Positions 7,954 through 16,007 of a stretch of 64,000 nucleotides of DNA are shown one piece after another. The stretch comes from CAYRVX01 sp964642165. Lineage in GTDB: Bacteria > Planctomycetota > Phycisphaerae > SM23-33. The DNA lies in assembly GCA_964642165.1 (NCBI GenBank), contig CAZXOC010000001.1, positions 1 to 64,000 of the forward strand, given 5' to 3'. Each line of letters opens with the position of its first letter. Position 1 is the first letter of the stretch. The notes beneath the pieces were generated by a model. That model was not told the DNA's origin and made no database searches. It was given only the letters and a program-made list of their open reading frames with translations. Made by a program: the position numbers and the translations under genes.

Positions 7954-10929
7954 ATGAGAACAGATGGATTGAGGGCATCGAGCCGTTTGCCCCATGTCGT
8001 GTGCGTGGTTCTGGCGTTGGGCGCCTGTTGCGGGTCGATGAAGGCGGCGCCGAAAAAGACGGAAGCCGGACCCGGCCCCGCGATCGAACTGGGGGCGCCC
8101 TTTGCCGATAACGCGATTCTGCAACGGCAGATGCCCGTCCCCGTCTGGGGCTGGAGCAAGCCGGGCGCGAAGGTGACCGTGACGTTCGCCGGCCGGGCAA
8201 AGACCGCCACGGCCGGCCGGGACGGCAAGTGGATGCTCAAGCTCGATAAGCTCGAGGCCAGTTTCGAGCCGGCGGAGATGGTGATCAGCGACAATACGGG
8301 AAAGGAGGTTACTCTCAAGAACATCCTGGTCGGCGAGGTCTGGATGGCTTCCGGGCAGTCGAACATGCAGTGGAAGGTTCAGAAGAGCAACTGCAACAAG
8401 TTGAAAGTCGAAGGAGTCGGGAAGGGGAAGGTTTCGCCCATCCGCGAGTGCGAGATCACCAGTGTCTATGCGGCGCTGCATCCGATCGAAAGAGCCAACG
8501 GTGAGTGGAAGAACGGCGGCTACAGCCAATACAGCGCTATTGCCTTCGCTTTTGCCCACAAACTCTACGAAGAGCTGAATGTACCGATCGGCATCCTCAA
8601 CTGCTCCTTCAGCTCGACCGCCATCCAGGCATGGGTCCCGCGCGTTGGTTTTAGAGACGGCGAAGATGAATACACCAAGGCCATCTACAAGAAGATCCTG
8701 GAGACCGATCCGACCACTCCGGAGCACAAGGCCGCCTGGAACAAGTTCTACCAGGGCCTGGAAGACGCCATGAAGGAGAACGATGCTCGCATCAAGAAGG
8801 GATTGGCGCCCAAGGGAATCACGGCCAAGACACCGGGCAACCTGGCCGGCAACCGCGACGCATCCTGGATGTTCAATGGCAGGCTGAACCCGATGATCCC
8901 CTATGCGATTCGCGGCGGCATCTGGAACCAGGGCTACCACAACATGGGTGAAGGCCTTCCCTACTACAACAACCTGCACAGCCTGGTCCGCGGTTGGCGC
9001 GAGCGTTGGAACAGGCCTGAGCTTCCGGTTTACTTTCACCAGTTCTACTGCCCCGGACAGAGGGGCGGATGGAACAACAATCCCAGCATTGGTAGCTGCG
9101 CCGAGATGCGCCTGGGTACCTGGCTGGCCCGTGATATCCCCAACGCCAACATGGCGAGCCAGATCGATATCACCGGAGGTATTCACTACTCTCACAAAGC
9201 AGTACCAGGTCAGCGTCTGGCATTGCACGCGCTGAAGAATCAGTATGGAAAGAAAGTCGTTTCCGACGGGCCGATGTTCAAATCCTACAAGGTCAAGGGC
9301 AACAAGCTGATCATTGGATTTGATCATGCCAAGGGCGGTCTCGTCGTTGCAGAAACCGGGTTCAATGCCATCGGCAGAGAAGAGGGGGCAACAGGTTTTG
9401 CCAACCCGAAGATTGTGGAGAAGGGCGATGATCAGGTGAAGCTCTTCTACCTGGCAGGCGAAGACCGCGTTTGGCATCCAGCCAGCATGAAGATCGACGG
9501 TGACAGGGTTATTGTGACGTCACCCGAGGTCAAGAAGCCTCGTGGCGTTTCGTATGCCACCGCCGGGGTCGGCTTCCAGCCCAACCTCTACAACCGCGCA
9601 CTCCTGCCGATGACACCGTTCATCTACTACGACAACAAGCTCGTCACCAGCAAGACCTGGCGGGACGAAGAACTGAAGGTCGCCGGTGTTGTGATCGATC
9701 CCAGTAGTATTGGGAAGGAGAATGAATACCGCAAGATGCCTCTTCTGAGCACCCAGTTCCGCGACAACGCCGTCTTCCAGGCCGGCATGCCGGTCACCAT
9801 CTGGGGCTCTGCGATCCACAACTGGGGCTATGAGGCCGAGGGCAAGGCGGTGATCAAGTTCAGCTTTGCCGGGACCGACAAGACCATTACCGTCGTACCC
9901 GGGATGCGCGAGTGGCAGGTCCGGGTCCCGCCCATGAAGGCCAGTGCTGAGCCCAAGACGCTGAAGGTGACCTTTACGATCGATGGGGAAGTCGCGCATG
10001 AACGCGTCTGCACGAATGTTGTCATCGGCGATGTTTTCTATGTCGCCGCTCCGTCTGTGAATCTGAAACTCCCCGCGGTGAAACCGTCCGGCGGCATCGT
10101 CCGCATGATGAAGCGTCAGGCCAAACGCTCCGCCTTTTCGCGTCCCTCCCGTTACAGCGTCTGTGTATCCACAACGCCGAAGAACCGTTTTGCCTCAAAA
10201 TGGATGGACGCCGGCGGTCTGGCCGGGGCTATTGGACACAGCATTGCTGCGAAGACGGGTAAGCCGGTCGGCATTGTCTTCATGCAGAACGGTATTCCTA
10301 GGGGCGGCTCGAATCCGGTGCTGAAGAGCTGGATCGCCCCCGAGTATCTCAACCGGGCGCCCAGCCTGATGGAGGACTACAAGAGCATTGGCGCCCTGTA
10401 CCCGGGCAACCCATACTACGATGCCAATGTCAGACGCTACATCGGTGACTGGAAGAAGTACTGGGGTGAGTACATTCCAGAGATGATGGCGACCAGGCGT
10501 GTCCCGGATGGGGTCGCATGGGGAAGCTGTCCTTCCCTGTCCGGTTCCGTCGGCAAGTCGGAGGCCACACAGGCCTACAATGTGATGGTGCATTCATTCA
10601 CTCCTGCGAGCTTCAAGGGGATCATCTTCCTCTGCAGCGAGAAGATGTTCGAAGGGGACCAAGGCGCCAACTACGGCCCTGAACTCTCCGCCCTGGCAAA
10701 CTGCTGGAAGGGGAAATTCGGTTGCGAGGATCCGCACTTCTTCTACACCATCCCGAACAAGGTGCTGGCTCCCAAGGTCACGAAGCCGACAAAGATCAAG
10801 GGCAAGAGCACAGCCTGTGAGATCGGTCACTGGCTGACGGCGAAACGTGGCGATGAAAAGGACATGGCGGTGGTGAACAAGCAATTGCTGCGGCTTGTCG
10901 AGCTGGTGATCAAGGAAGCATATGAATAA
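7954..10929 (+). CDS. double-module sialate O-acetylesterase family protein, second module degenerate
   Basis: 991 aa, about twice the usual length for this family, from the ATG at 7954 (AGGAG just upstream); the frame is open from 7858 but that start would overlap the previous gene and give no signal peptide. An N-terminal hydrophobic stretch (about 11-30) suggests export. Module 1 (about 43-585) is canonical: 'LGAPFADNAILQRQMPVPVW', 'GEVWMASGQSNMQW' with catalytic S136, and 'GGIHYSHKAVPGQRLALHAL' with the conserved His block. Module 2 (about 590-990) restarts with 'MPLLSTQFRDNAVFQAGMPV', but the catalytic block reads 'GDVFYVAAPSVNLKL', so GQSNM is lost. This looks like an internal duplication with one inactive half, perhaps used for binding. 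It presumably deacetylates O-acetylated sugars outside the cytoplasm. Confidence 0.85.
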   Translation: MRTDGLRASSRLPHVVCVVLALGACCGSMKAAPKKTEAGPGPAIELGAPFADNAILQRQMPVPVWGWSKPGAKVTVTFAGRAKTATAGRDGKWMLKLDKLEASFEPAEMVISDNTGKEVTLKNILVGEVWMASGQSNMQWKVQKSNCNKLKVEGVGKGKVSPIRECEITSVYAALHPIERANGEWKNGGYSQYSAIAFAFAHKLYEELNVPIGILNCSFSSTAIQAWVPRVGFRDGEDEYTKAIYKKILETDPTTPEHKAAWNKFYQGLEDAMKENDARIKKGLAPKGITAKTPGNLAGNRDASWMFNGRLNPMIPYAIRGGIWNQGYHNMGEGLPYYNNLHSLVRGWRERWNRPELPVYFHQFYCPGQRGGWNNNPSIGSCAEMRLGTWLARDIPNANMASQIDITGGIHYSHKAVPGQRLALHALKNQYGKKVVSDGPMFKSYKVKGNKLIIGFDHAKGGLVVAETGFNAIGREEGATGFANPKIVEKGDDQVKLFYLAGEDRVWHPASMKIDGDRVIVTSPEVKKPRGVSYATAGVGFQPNLYNRALLPMTPFIYYDNKLVTSKTWRDEELKVAGVVIDPSSIGKENEYRKMPLLSTQFRDNAVFQAGMPVTIWGSAIHNWGYEAEGKAVIKFSFAGTDKTITVVPGMREWQVRVPPMKASAEPKTLKVTFTIDGEVAHERVCTNVVIGDVFYVAAPSVNLKLPAVKPSGGIVRMMKRQAKRSAFSRPSRYSVCVSTTPKNRFASKWMDAGGLAGAIGHSIAAKTGKPVGIVFMQNGIPRGGSNPVLKSWIAPEYLNRAPSLMEDYKSIGALYPGNPYYDANVRRYIGDWKKYWGEYIPEMMATRRVPDGVAWGSCPSLSGSVGKSEATQAYNVMVHSFTPASFKGIIFLCSEKMFEGDQGANYGPELSALANCWKGKFGCEDPHFFYTIPNKVLAPKVTKPTKIKGKSTACEIGHWLTAKRGDEKDMAVVNKQLLRLVELVIKEAYE

Positions 10930-10981
10930 GGGCAGGAGGAAAGCGACGCCTTCGCCACAACCAGGATCAGGATGATGAAAG

Positions 10982-11039
10982 GGCAGGCTCCGTAATCGGC
11001 GCGGAAGTAGCGTCAACGGAGGCCCTGCCACTGAAAGCC
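10982..11039 (+). other. intergenic stem-loop
   Basis: GGCAGGCTCCGT (10982-10993) can pair with ACGGAG and CCTGCC (11026-11031 and 11034-11039), giving two 6-bp helices separated by a 2-nt bulge, with a 32-nt loop. It lies between the double esterase and the fucosidase. No U-run follows, so it may be a processing or stabilising hairpin rather than a terminator. Confidence 0.35.
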
Positions 11040-11085
11040 AAAGGAAACATGATGAACAAGAAGAGACTGTTAAGAGGAAAATGAT

Positions 11086-12126
11086 ATGAAAGCGCAAATC
11101 ATAGCACCATGCTTGATCCTGGCAGTGATTGGCACGGCCTATTCCGCCACGCCTGGAATCAACATGACCAGGCTTCCCGACGAGGCCCGCGCCAAGGAGG
11201 TGCGGGATATGAAGTGGGGCATGTTCATCTGCTGGTCGTTCAGCTCATTCGCGGGCCGGGAATGGACGCCGACGCGCGGCAAAGACGCGTCCTACTTCAA
11301 AGCGACCGGCTGCGGTACGGACCAGTGGTGCCAAACGGCCAAGGAAGCCGGCATGGGGTACATCCTGTTCCTCGCCAAGCACCATGACGGTTTCTGTCTG
11401 TGGGACACCAAGACGACGGAGAAGAAGGTGACGAACAGCCCGATCGGCGTCGACGTCCTCGCCAAGCTCCGCAGGTCCTGTGACAAGTACGGGATTAAGC
11501 TGGCGCTTTACTTCTCCGAGGGCGACTGGAACTGGCCCGGCGCGGTGGATGGCAAGCGGAAAGGCGGCAACAATCCCGACGTGAAGAAGGCCCAGCTGAA
11601 GGAGTTGTTAACCCGTTACGGCCCCATCGAGTTCTGGTGGATGGACCATGCGATCGGCACCGGGGGGCTGTCACACCGGGATACGGTTGACTGGATGCAC
11701 AAGCTCCAACCCAACACCTTTGTTGGATTCAACCACGGGACCCCCGCCGGTCGCCTCTGTCTGCGTGAAAGGGGGCGCCCCGGCAAGATCGGCGACAAGA
11801 ACGCGTCCAAATACAACAAAGGCGGCGAGGCGTCATTCAAAGGCTATCATGTGGCCGAGTTCACATACCCCATCCTCCCTCGACACAAGGGCGGGGCGCA
11901 GTGGTTCTACTCGCTGCCCAAGCATGACAAGCTCTGCCATCCGGCAAGCAAGGTGTACAAGGACTACCAGGGCGCGATGAGATACGGCAATATCTTCTCG
12001 ATCAACATCGGCCCGAACTACGCGGGGAAGATCCGTGACATCGACGTCAGGACCCTCAAGCAAGTGGGGGAGATGATCAGGGCAGCAAGTGACGCCGAAG
12101 CGGAGAATCCACGGGACAAGGAATAG
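11086..12126 (+). CDS. secreted alpha-L-fucosidase, GH29
   Basis: 346 aa with signal peptide MKAQIIAPCLILAVIGTAYSA. GH29 features follow in order: 'KEVRDMKWGMFICWSFSSFA', 'AGMGYILFLAKHHDGFCLWD' (the hallmark AKHHDGFxLW), 'RRSCDKYGIKLALYFSEGDW', and 'YGPIEFWWMDHAIG', where D187 aligns with the catalytic nucleophile. The family removes terminal alpha-L-fucose with retention. It is shorter than GH29 enzymes carrying C-terminal beta domains, so it is probably a bare catalytic domain. AGAGGA precedes the ATG. Its neighbours (esterases, a GH101-like protein) suggest attack on acetylated, fucosylated glycans such as O-glycans or algal polysaccharides. Family secure. Confidence 0.88.
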   Translation: MKAQIIAPCLILAVIGTAYSATPGINMTRLPDEARAKEVRDMKWGMFICWSFSSFAGREWTPTRGKDASYFKATGCGTDQWCQTAKEAGMGYILFLAKHHDGFCLWDTKTTEKKVTNSPIGVDVLAKLRRSCDKYGIKLALYFSEGDWNWPGAVDGKRKGGNNPDVKKAQLKELLTRYGPIEFWWMDHAIGTGGLSHRDTVDWMHKLQPNTFVGFNHGTPAGRLCLRERGRPGKIGDKNASKYNKGGEASFKGYHVAEFTYPILPRHKGGAQWFYSLPKHDKLCHPASKVYKDYQGAMRYGNIFSINIGPNYAGKIRDIDVRTLKQVGEMIRAASDAEAENPRDKE

Positions 12127-12186
12127 CCGCGCGGTTTCCGGCGTATGATCCAGAACATAAGCAGCCCGGAAGGCAACAGGGACATC

Positions 12187-14523
12187 ATGAGTAGTCAAAG
12201 AACGCCCCCAATGCTGGTCCTGTCAATTGTCAGCGTCCTGATCAGCGGCACGGTCCATGCACAGCATTATGAACACAAGGAGCACCACCTTGGGCCTACC
12301 GGTCTGTTCGGGGTCACATCGCCGACCAACATCAAGATCACCAAGGTGCAGGAAGGCTCGCCGGCCGATGGAAAGGTCAAGGTAGGCGATGTGATCGTCG
12401 GCGCGGGCGGGGCGGCGTTCGAAGAGAACACGCGCCGGCAACTGGCCGACGCCATTGACCTGGCGGAGACCGAAAAGGCGAAAGGCGTCCTGACATTGAC
12501 ACTGGAGGGCGGGAAGAAGGTCGACCTGCAACTCAAGGTGCTGGGCGCCTACAGCGATACGGCCCCGTACAACTGCCCCAAGGCCGATGCCATCATCACT
12601 CAGACTGCTGACTATCTGGTCAAGACAGGGAAATTCGGGAGACTGAAGATCGGCCTGCTCGGGCTGCTGGCAACAGGCGAACAGAAGTACATTGATGTCG
12701 TGAAAGGGGTCCTTCATCAAGCCGACTGGGCGAAGCCGGACCTCAAGCTCACACTTCAAGGCACGAGCAAGGCCTGGTACTGGGGCTACACCGCCCTGCT
12801 TCTCTGTGAGTATTACCTGCTGACGGGCGATGAGTATGTGCTCCCTGCGATCAAGGCCTATTCGGTGGCGATCGCCCAAGGGCGTGATGCCGCCGGCCTC
12901 TGGGGGCACCGCATGGCCGATCCCGGCGTCAACCGCGGCCAACTGCATGGCCGCCTCCACGGCTATGCCGTCATGAATCAGTCGAGCCTGCCCCTGTTCA
13001 TCTCCCTGCTGCTGGCCGACAAGTGCGGGATCAGGCACCCCGAAGTCCAGGCCGGCATCAAGCAGACCGGCGCCTTCTACAACAGCTTCATCGGCAGGGG
13101 CACGCTGCCGTATGGCGTGCATGACCCCAAGCCCAAGTCGTACAACAACAACGGCATGAGCGGTTTGGCGGCGGTGGCCATGGCTCTCAGGGGGAACCGG
13201 CGCGGCGCCGCCTTCTTCTCCAGAATGTCGGCGGCCGCACACAACACCATGGAGACCGGCCATACCGGCCACTACTTCAACCAGCTCTGGACCGGGCTCG
13301 GGGCCGACCTCGCCGGTCCCGAGACCTCGGCGGCATTCTTCAAGGAGACCCGCTGGCTGCACACGCTCAACCGCACTTGGGACGGGAACTTCACCTATGA
13401 CGGTTGCGGCTACAAGAACGGCACCTTCTCCTATCGCGGGCTCAGCGACGCCGGATCGCACCTGCTGAACTACTGCCTTGAACGCCGCAAGCTGTACATC
13501 ACCGGGAGGGATGCCGACAAATCCATCTGGCTGAAGGGCCGGGAGGTCCGCGACACGATCGCCCTCGCCACCATGGACTACGGAAACATGAGCGACGAGC
13601 AGCTGCTGGCCCTGTTCGGCCATCCCATGCCGGCCGTGCGGGTGAGGGCCATATGGACGCTCCGCCCCAGGAAGCACAAGCTCATGCGTTCGATCCGGAA
13701 GATGCTCAAGGAGGGCACGGGCCTGCAGAGAAACAGCGCCATCGGGTACTTCGGATACGGATGCCCGAAGGAGACAGCGACTCTTGTGCAGGACGACCTG
13801 GCGTTGATCCTGCGCGATGCCAAGGAGGACATGTCCGTGCGGGCGACAGCAGCCTATTCCCTTTGCTGGCTTGGAGAAGCGGCCTATCCGTACTTCAACG
13901 ACATGCTGAAGCTCGTAGTGGCCGAGAAGCCGGAGGACAAGCTCGGCAGGATCGACGAGGAGGTGGGGCGCAGCTTGAACATCCTGTGCAAGGATCCCTA
14001 TGCGGCAGGCCTGGTGAAGGACAAGGGTCTTTTCTACAAAGCCGTCTACAAGCTGCTTGGGCACCGCCGGGCCACCGGCCGCACTTCCGGGGGGAAGTTG
14101 ATCGCGAACATCCCGCTCGATGAGTTCCATCGTGTGGCCGACAAGGTCCTCTACATCGTCGAGGACAAGGACCTGACGTATCACTCCTACCATAACCTGG
14201 GCCCCCAGACGGAGGCCATCTCGCTCTTGGCGAAGCTCAACATGAAGGGTGGTATTGAGGCCGCTTTGGACATCCTCAACACCGAGACCGGCAAGTGGGG
14301 CTTCAAGCTGCGCATGATGATGAATGTGTTGCCGAAATACGGCGCCAACGCGAAGCCCGCCCTTGCGAAGCTGCAGGCCGATCCGAGGCTCAAGAACATA
14401 GAGAGCGGCCGGTTTGGCAGGATGTGGAAGGCCATGGTCAAGGCGATCGAGTCGGCCCCCAAGTTGCGCCGGATGATGGACCCGGAAGAGGCTATCCAGG
14501 CCGGAAAGAAGAGCGAGGAGTAG
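12187..14523 (+). CDS. exported DUF6288-type protein with PDZ and HEAT-like regions
   Basis: 778 aa. The start is placed at the ATG giving a clean signal peptide (MSSQRTPPMLVLSIVSVLISGTVHAQ); an in-frame ATG at 12145 would bury it. Residues about 35-125 form a PDZ domain ('KITKVQEGSPADGKVKVGDV', then an acidic helix and 'GVLTLTLEGGKKVDLQL'). Residues about 125-450 are an alpha/alpha-toroid-like region with 'AWYWGYTALLLCEYYLLTGD', 'WGHRMADPGVNRGQLHGRLH' and 'MNQSSLPLFISLLLADKCGI'. The rest is helical and HEAT-like. The closest relative in this window is the gene at 54145-56625, with the same order and many shared motifs. No active site is known to me; a role in polysaccharide handling is inferred only from its place in the glycan locus. 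Confidence 0.75.
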   Translation: MSSQRTPPMLVLSIVSVLISGTVHAQHYEHKEHHLGPTGLFGVTSPTNIKITKVQEGSPADGKVKVGDVIVGAGGAAFEENTRRQLADAIDLAETEKAKGVLTLTLEGGKKVDLQLKVLGAYSDTAPYNCPKADAIITQTADYLVKTGKFGRLKIGLLGLLATGEQKYIDVVKGVLHQADWAKPDLKLTLQGTSKAWYWGYTALLLCEYYLLTGDEYVLPAIKAYSVAIAQGRDAAGLWGHRMADPGVNRGQLHGRLHGYAVMNQSSLPLFISLLLADKCGIRHPEVQAGIKQTGAFYNSFIGRGTLPYGVHDPKPKSYNNNGMSGLAAVAMALRGNRRGAAFFSRMSAAAHNTMETGHTGHYFNQLWTGLGADLAGPETSAAFFKETRWLHTLNRTWDGNFTYDGCGYKNGTFSYRGLSDAGSHLLNYCLERRKLYITGRDADKSIWLKGREVRDTIALATMDYGNMSDEQLLALFGHPMPAVRVRAIWTLRPRKHKLMRSIRKMLKEGTGLQRNSAIGYFGYGCPKETATLVQDDLALILRDAKEDMSVRATAAYSLCWLGEAAYPYFNDMLKLVVAEKPEDKLGRIDEEVGRSLNILCKDPYAAGLVKDKGLFYKAVYKLLGHRRATGRTSGGKLIANIPLDEFHRVADKVLYIVEDKDLTYHSYHNLGPQTEAISLLAKLNMKGGIEAALDILNTETGKWGFKLRMMMNVLPKYGANAKPALAKLQADPRLKNIESGRFGRMWKAMVKAIESAPKLRRMMDPEEAIQAGKKSEE

Positions 14524-14524
14524 A

Positions 14525-15781
14525 GTGACCGATCAAGCCGATACAAAGCACGAGAACGACGAGCCGTCGGGCGAGTATTACGACTACACCATCACCATGA
14601 AACCCGAGCGGCCCTGGCTGCTGCCGTATCACCAGACCTTGATCTACAGGATCATGCAGGCTCTGCGCGACGGTACGGGGAAGATGAGCGAGCTGTTCCT
14701 GACCTTCGAGGAGGCGCTGGAGGTAATCAAACGGCTGTACCACCTGACCTGCGGCGTCCCGCAGGTGGTCTATCTGACCGGCTGGCAGTTCGAGGGGCAC
14801 GATTCGAAGTACCCCTCCTGGGCCGAGGTCAACCGGCACCTCAAGCGGTCCCAGGACGAAACCGCGGTCGAGTCCCTGCGCTGGCTCATGCGCGAGGCCC
14901 GGAAGTACAACTGCCGGGTGAGCCTGCACATCAACATGTTCGACGCCTACATGGACAGCCCACTGTGGGACGAGTATGTTGAAAAGGACATCATCGCCAA
15001 GGACACCGACGGCAACCCCATCTGCGGGAACGTCTGGTCCGGCATGGACTGCTACCATGTCAGCTACACCCAGGAGTGGAAGCAGGGCCTGGCGCAGAAG
15101 CGGATCGATGGCCTGATCGCGATGCTGCCGGAGCTGGTCGACAGCGCCACCATCCAGATCGACGCCTTTCTGGGCGCGCGCAAGGCGGATCAACAGGGCC
15201 CCATCAGCCCGTATCTCGGCTACACCAAGGAGCAGGAGGGCGCGACGCAGCGGAAGATCTACCGCTACTGGCGGGATCGCGGCATCGACGTGACATCGGA
15301 ATGGGTGCTCGGCATGCGTGTCGATCGCTTTGTGGGGCTTCAGCCATGGGCCTTCGCCTCCACACAGAAGCACCTGATCGAAGACCTGCCCAATGAGCTC
15401 TACTGCATCAGTCCGATGGGGATCGAATTCAGGGCGGTTCCCGCTGATCCTGCCCCCTTGCTCCAGCAGTTCTGCCTGGAGTTTGTGCCTTGGTACTACG
15501 AGAACAACAAGTCCCCCAAGGGCGACCAGCAGATGGTCGACGGCACGGACATCTGCATGCCGGCCCTCTGGTGTGAAGAGAAGACGATCATCGCCTACAG
15601 CAAGGAAGGCTACGACGGCAAGACCTGGCAGCTGCCGCCGGACTGGAAAGACGTCGCCAAGGTCCGCCTTTCGAGAATCACGTTCGAGGGCCAGGAGCCG
15701 GCCGGCGAAACAGCGGTTACCGACGGCTGGATTACTCTGAGCGTCGGAGAGGACGAAGCACTCATGATCCGTGCATGGTAA
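14525..15781 (+). CDS. GH101-like glycoside hydrolase domain protein
   Basis: 418 aa from a GTG start one base after the preceding stop, with GCGAGGAG just upstream; translational coupling is likely. No signal peptide is visible, which is unusual in this otherwise exported set. The sequence reads like a TIM barrel of the GH101 endo-alpha-N-acetylgalactosaminidase type: 'VVYLTGWQFEGHDSKYPSWA', 'ARKYNCRVSLHINMFDAYMD', 'ATIQIDAFLGAR' with strand-end D213 as a plausible nucleophile, and 'DRGIDVTSEWVLG'. GH101 enzymes release Gal-beta-1,3-GalNAc from mucin-type O-glycans. True GH101 enzymes are much longer, so this is a minimal catalytic domain or a related unnamed family. Confidence 0.6.
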   Translation: MTDQADTKHENDEPSGEYYDYTITMKPERPWLLPYHQTLIYRIMQALRDGTGKMSELFLTFEEALEVIKRLYHLTCGVPQVVYLTGWQFEGHDSKYPSWAEVNRHLKRSQDETAVESLRWLMREARKYNCRVSLHINMFDAYMDSPLWDEYVEKDIIAKDTDGNPICGNVWSGMDCYHVSYTQEWKQGLAQKRIDGLIAMLPELVDSATIQIDAFLGARKADQQGPISPYLGYTKEQEGATQRKIYRYWRDRGIDVTSEWVLGMRVDRFVGLQPWAFASTQKHLIEDLPNELYCISPMGIEFRAVPADPAPLLQQFCLEFVPWYYENNKSPKGDQQMVDGTDICMPALWCEEKTIIAYSKEGYDGKTWQLPPDWKDVAKVRLSRITFEGQEPAGETAVTDGWITLSVGEDEALMIRAW

Positions 15782-15837
15782 GGGGAAGCGGCGAAGGCTG
15801 GACAGGCGACAAAGGCAGCTCCCTGCCGCGACTCTAC

Positions 15838-15891
15838 CTTCTCCTGCTCTGTGTGCGACGACCTTTCCTGGCAGGAGAAGCCGTCGCACAC
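15838..15891 (+). other. two interleaved perfect 10-bp inverted repeats
   Basis: CTTCTCCTGC (15838-15847) is complementary to GCAGGAGAAG (15871-15880), and GTGTGCGACG (15851-15860) to CGTCGCACAC (15882-15891). The order A-B-A'-B' means the two stems are mutually exclusive or form a pseudoknot. They lie after the last glycan-locus gene and before the TATAAT preceding zwf. A conformational switch at the 3' end of the operon transcript or a DNA recognition site are both possible. Confidence 0.55.
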
Positions 15892-15940
15892 CCGGCCGCC
15901 GAGGGATGGACGGCTCCTTCCGCGTCCGGCGCGGCGGCCG

Positions 15941-15946
15941 TATAAT
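15941..15946 (+). promoter_or_regulatory. -10 element upstream of zwf
   Basis: Perfect TATAAT, about 60 nt before the GTG start of zwf. The -35 position (15918-15923, TTCCGC) is poor. A -10 box in GC-rich DNA is unlikely by chance, and similar boxes precede three other genes here. Confidence 0.5.
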
Positions 15947-16007
15947 GCGAGGAAGCCCGGGTGTGTCGAACGAGCGTGCCGCGGGCTCGCGCCAGGGAGG
16001 CCCAGCC

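Noticed and set aside
11049..11084. 11-codon ORF MMNKKRLLRGK just before the fucosidase
   Set aside because: Its stop overlaps the fucosidase ribosome-site region; too short to distinguish from chance, and no attenuator structure is evident.
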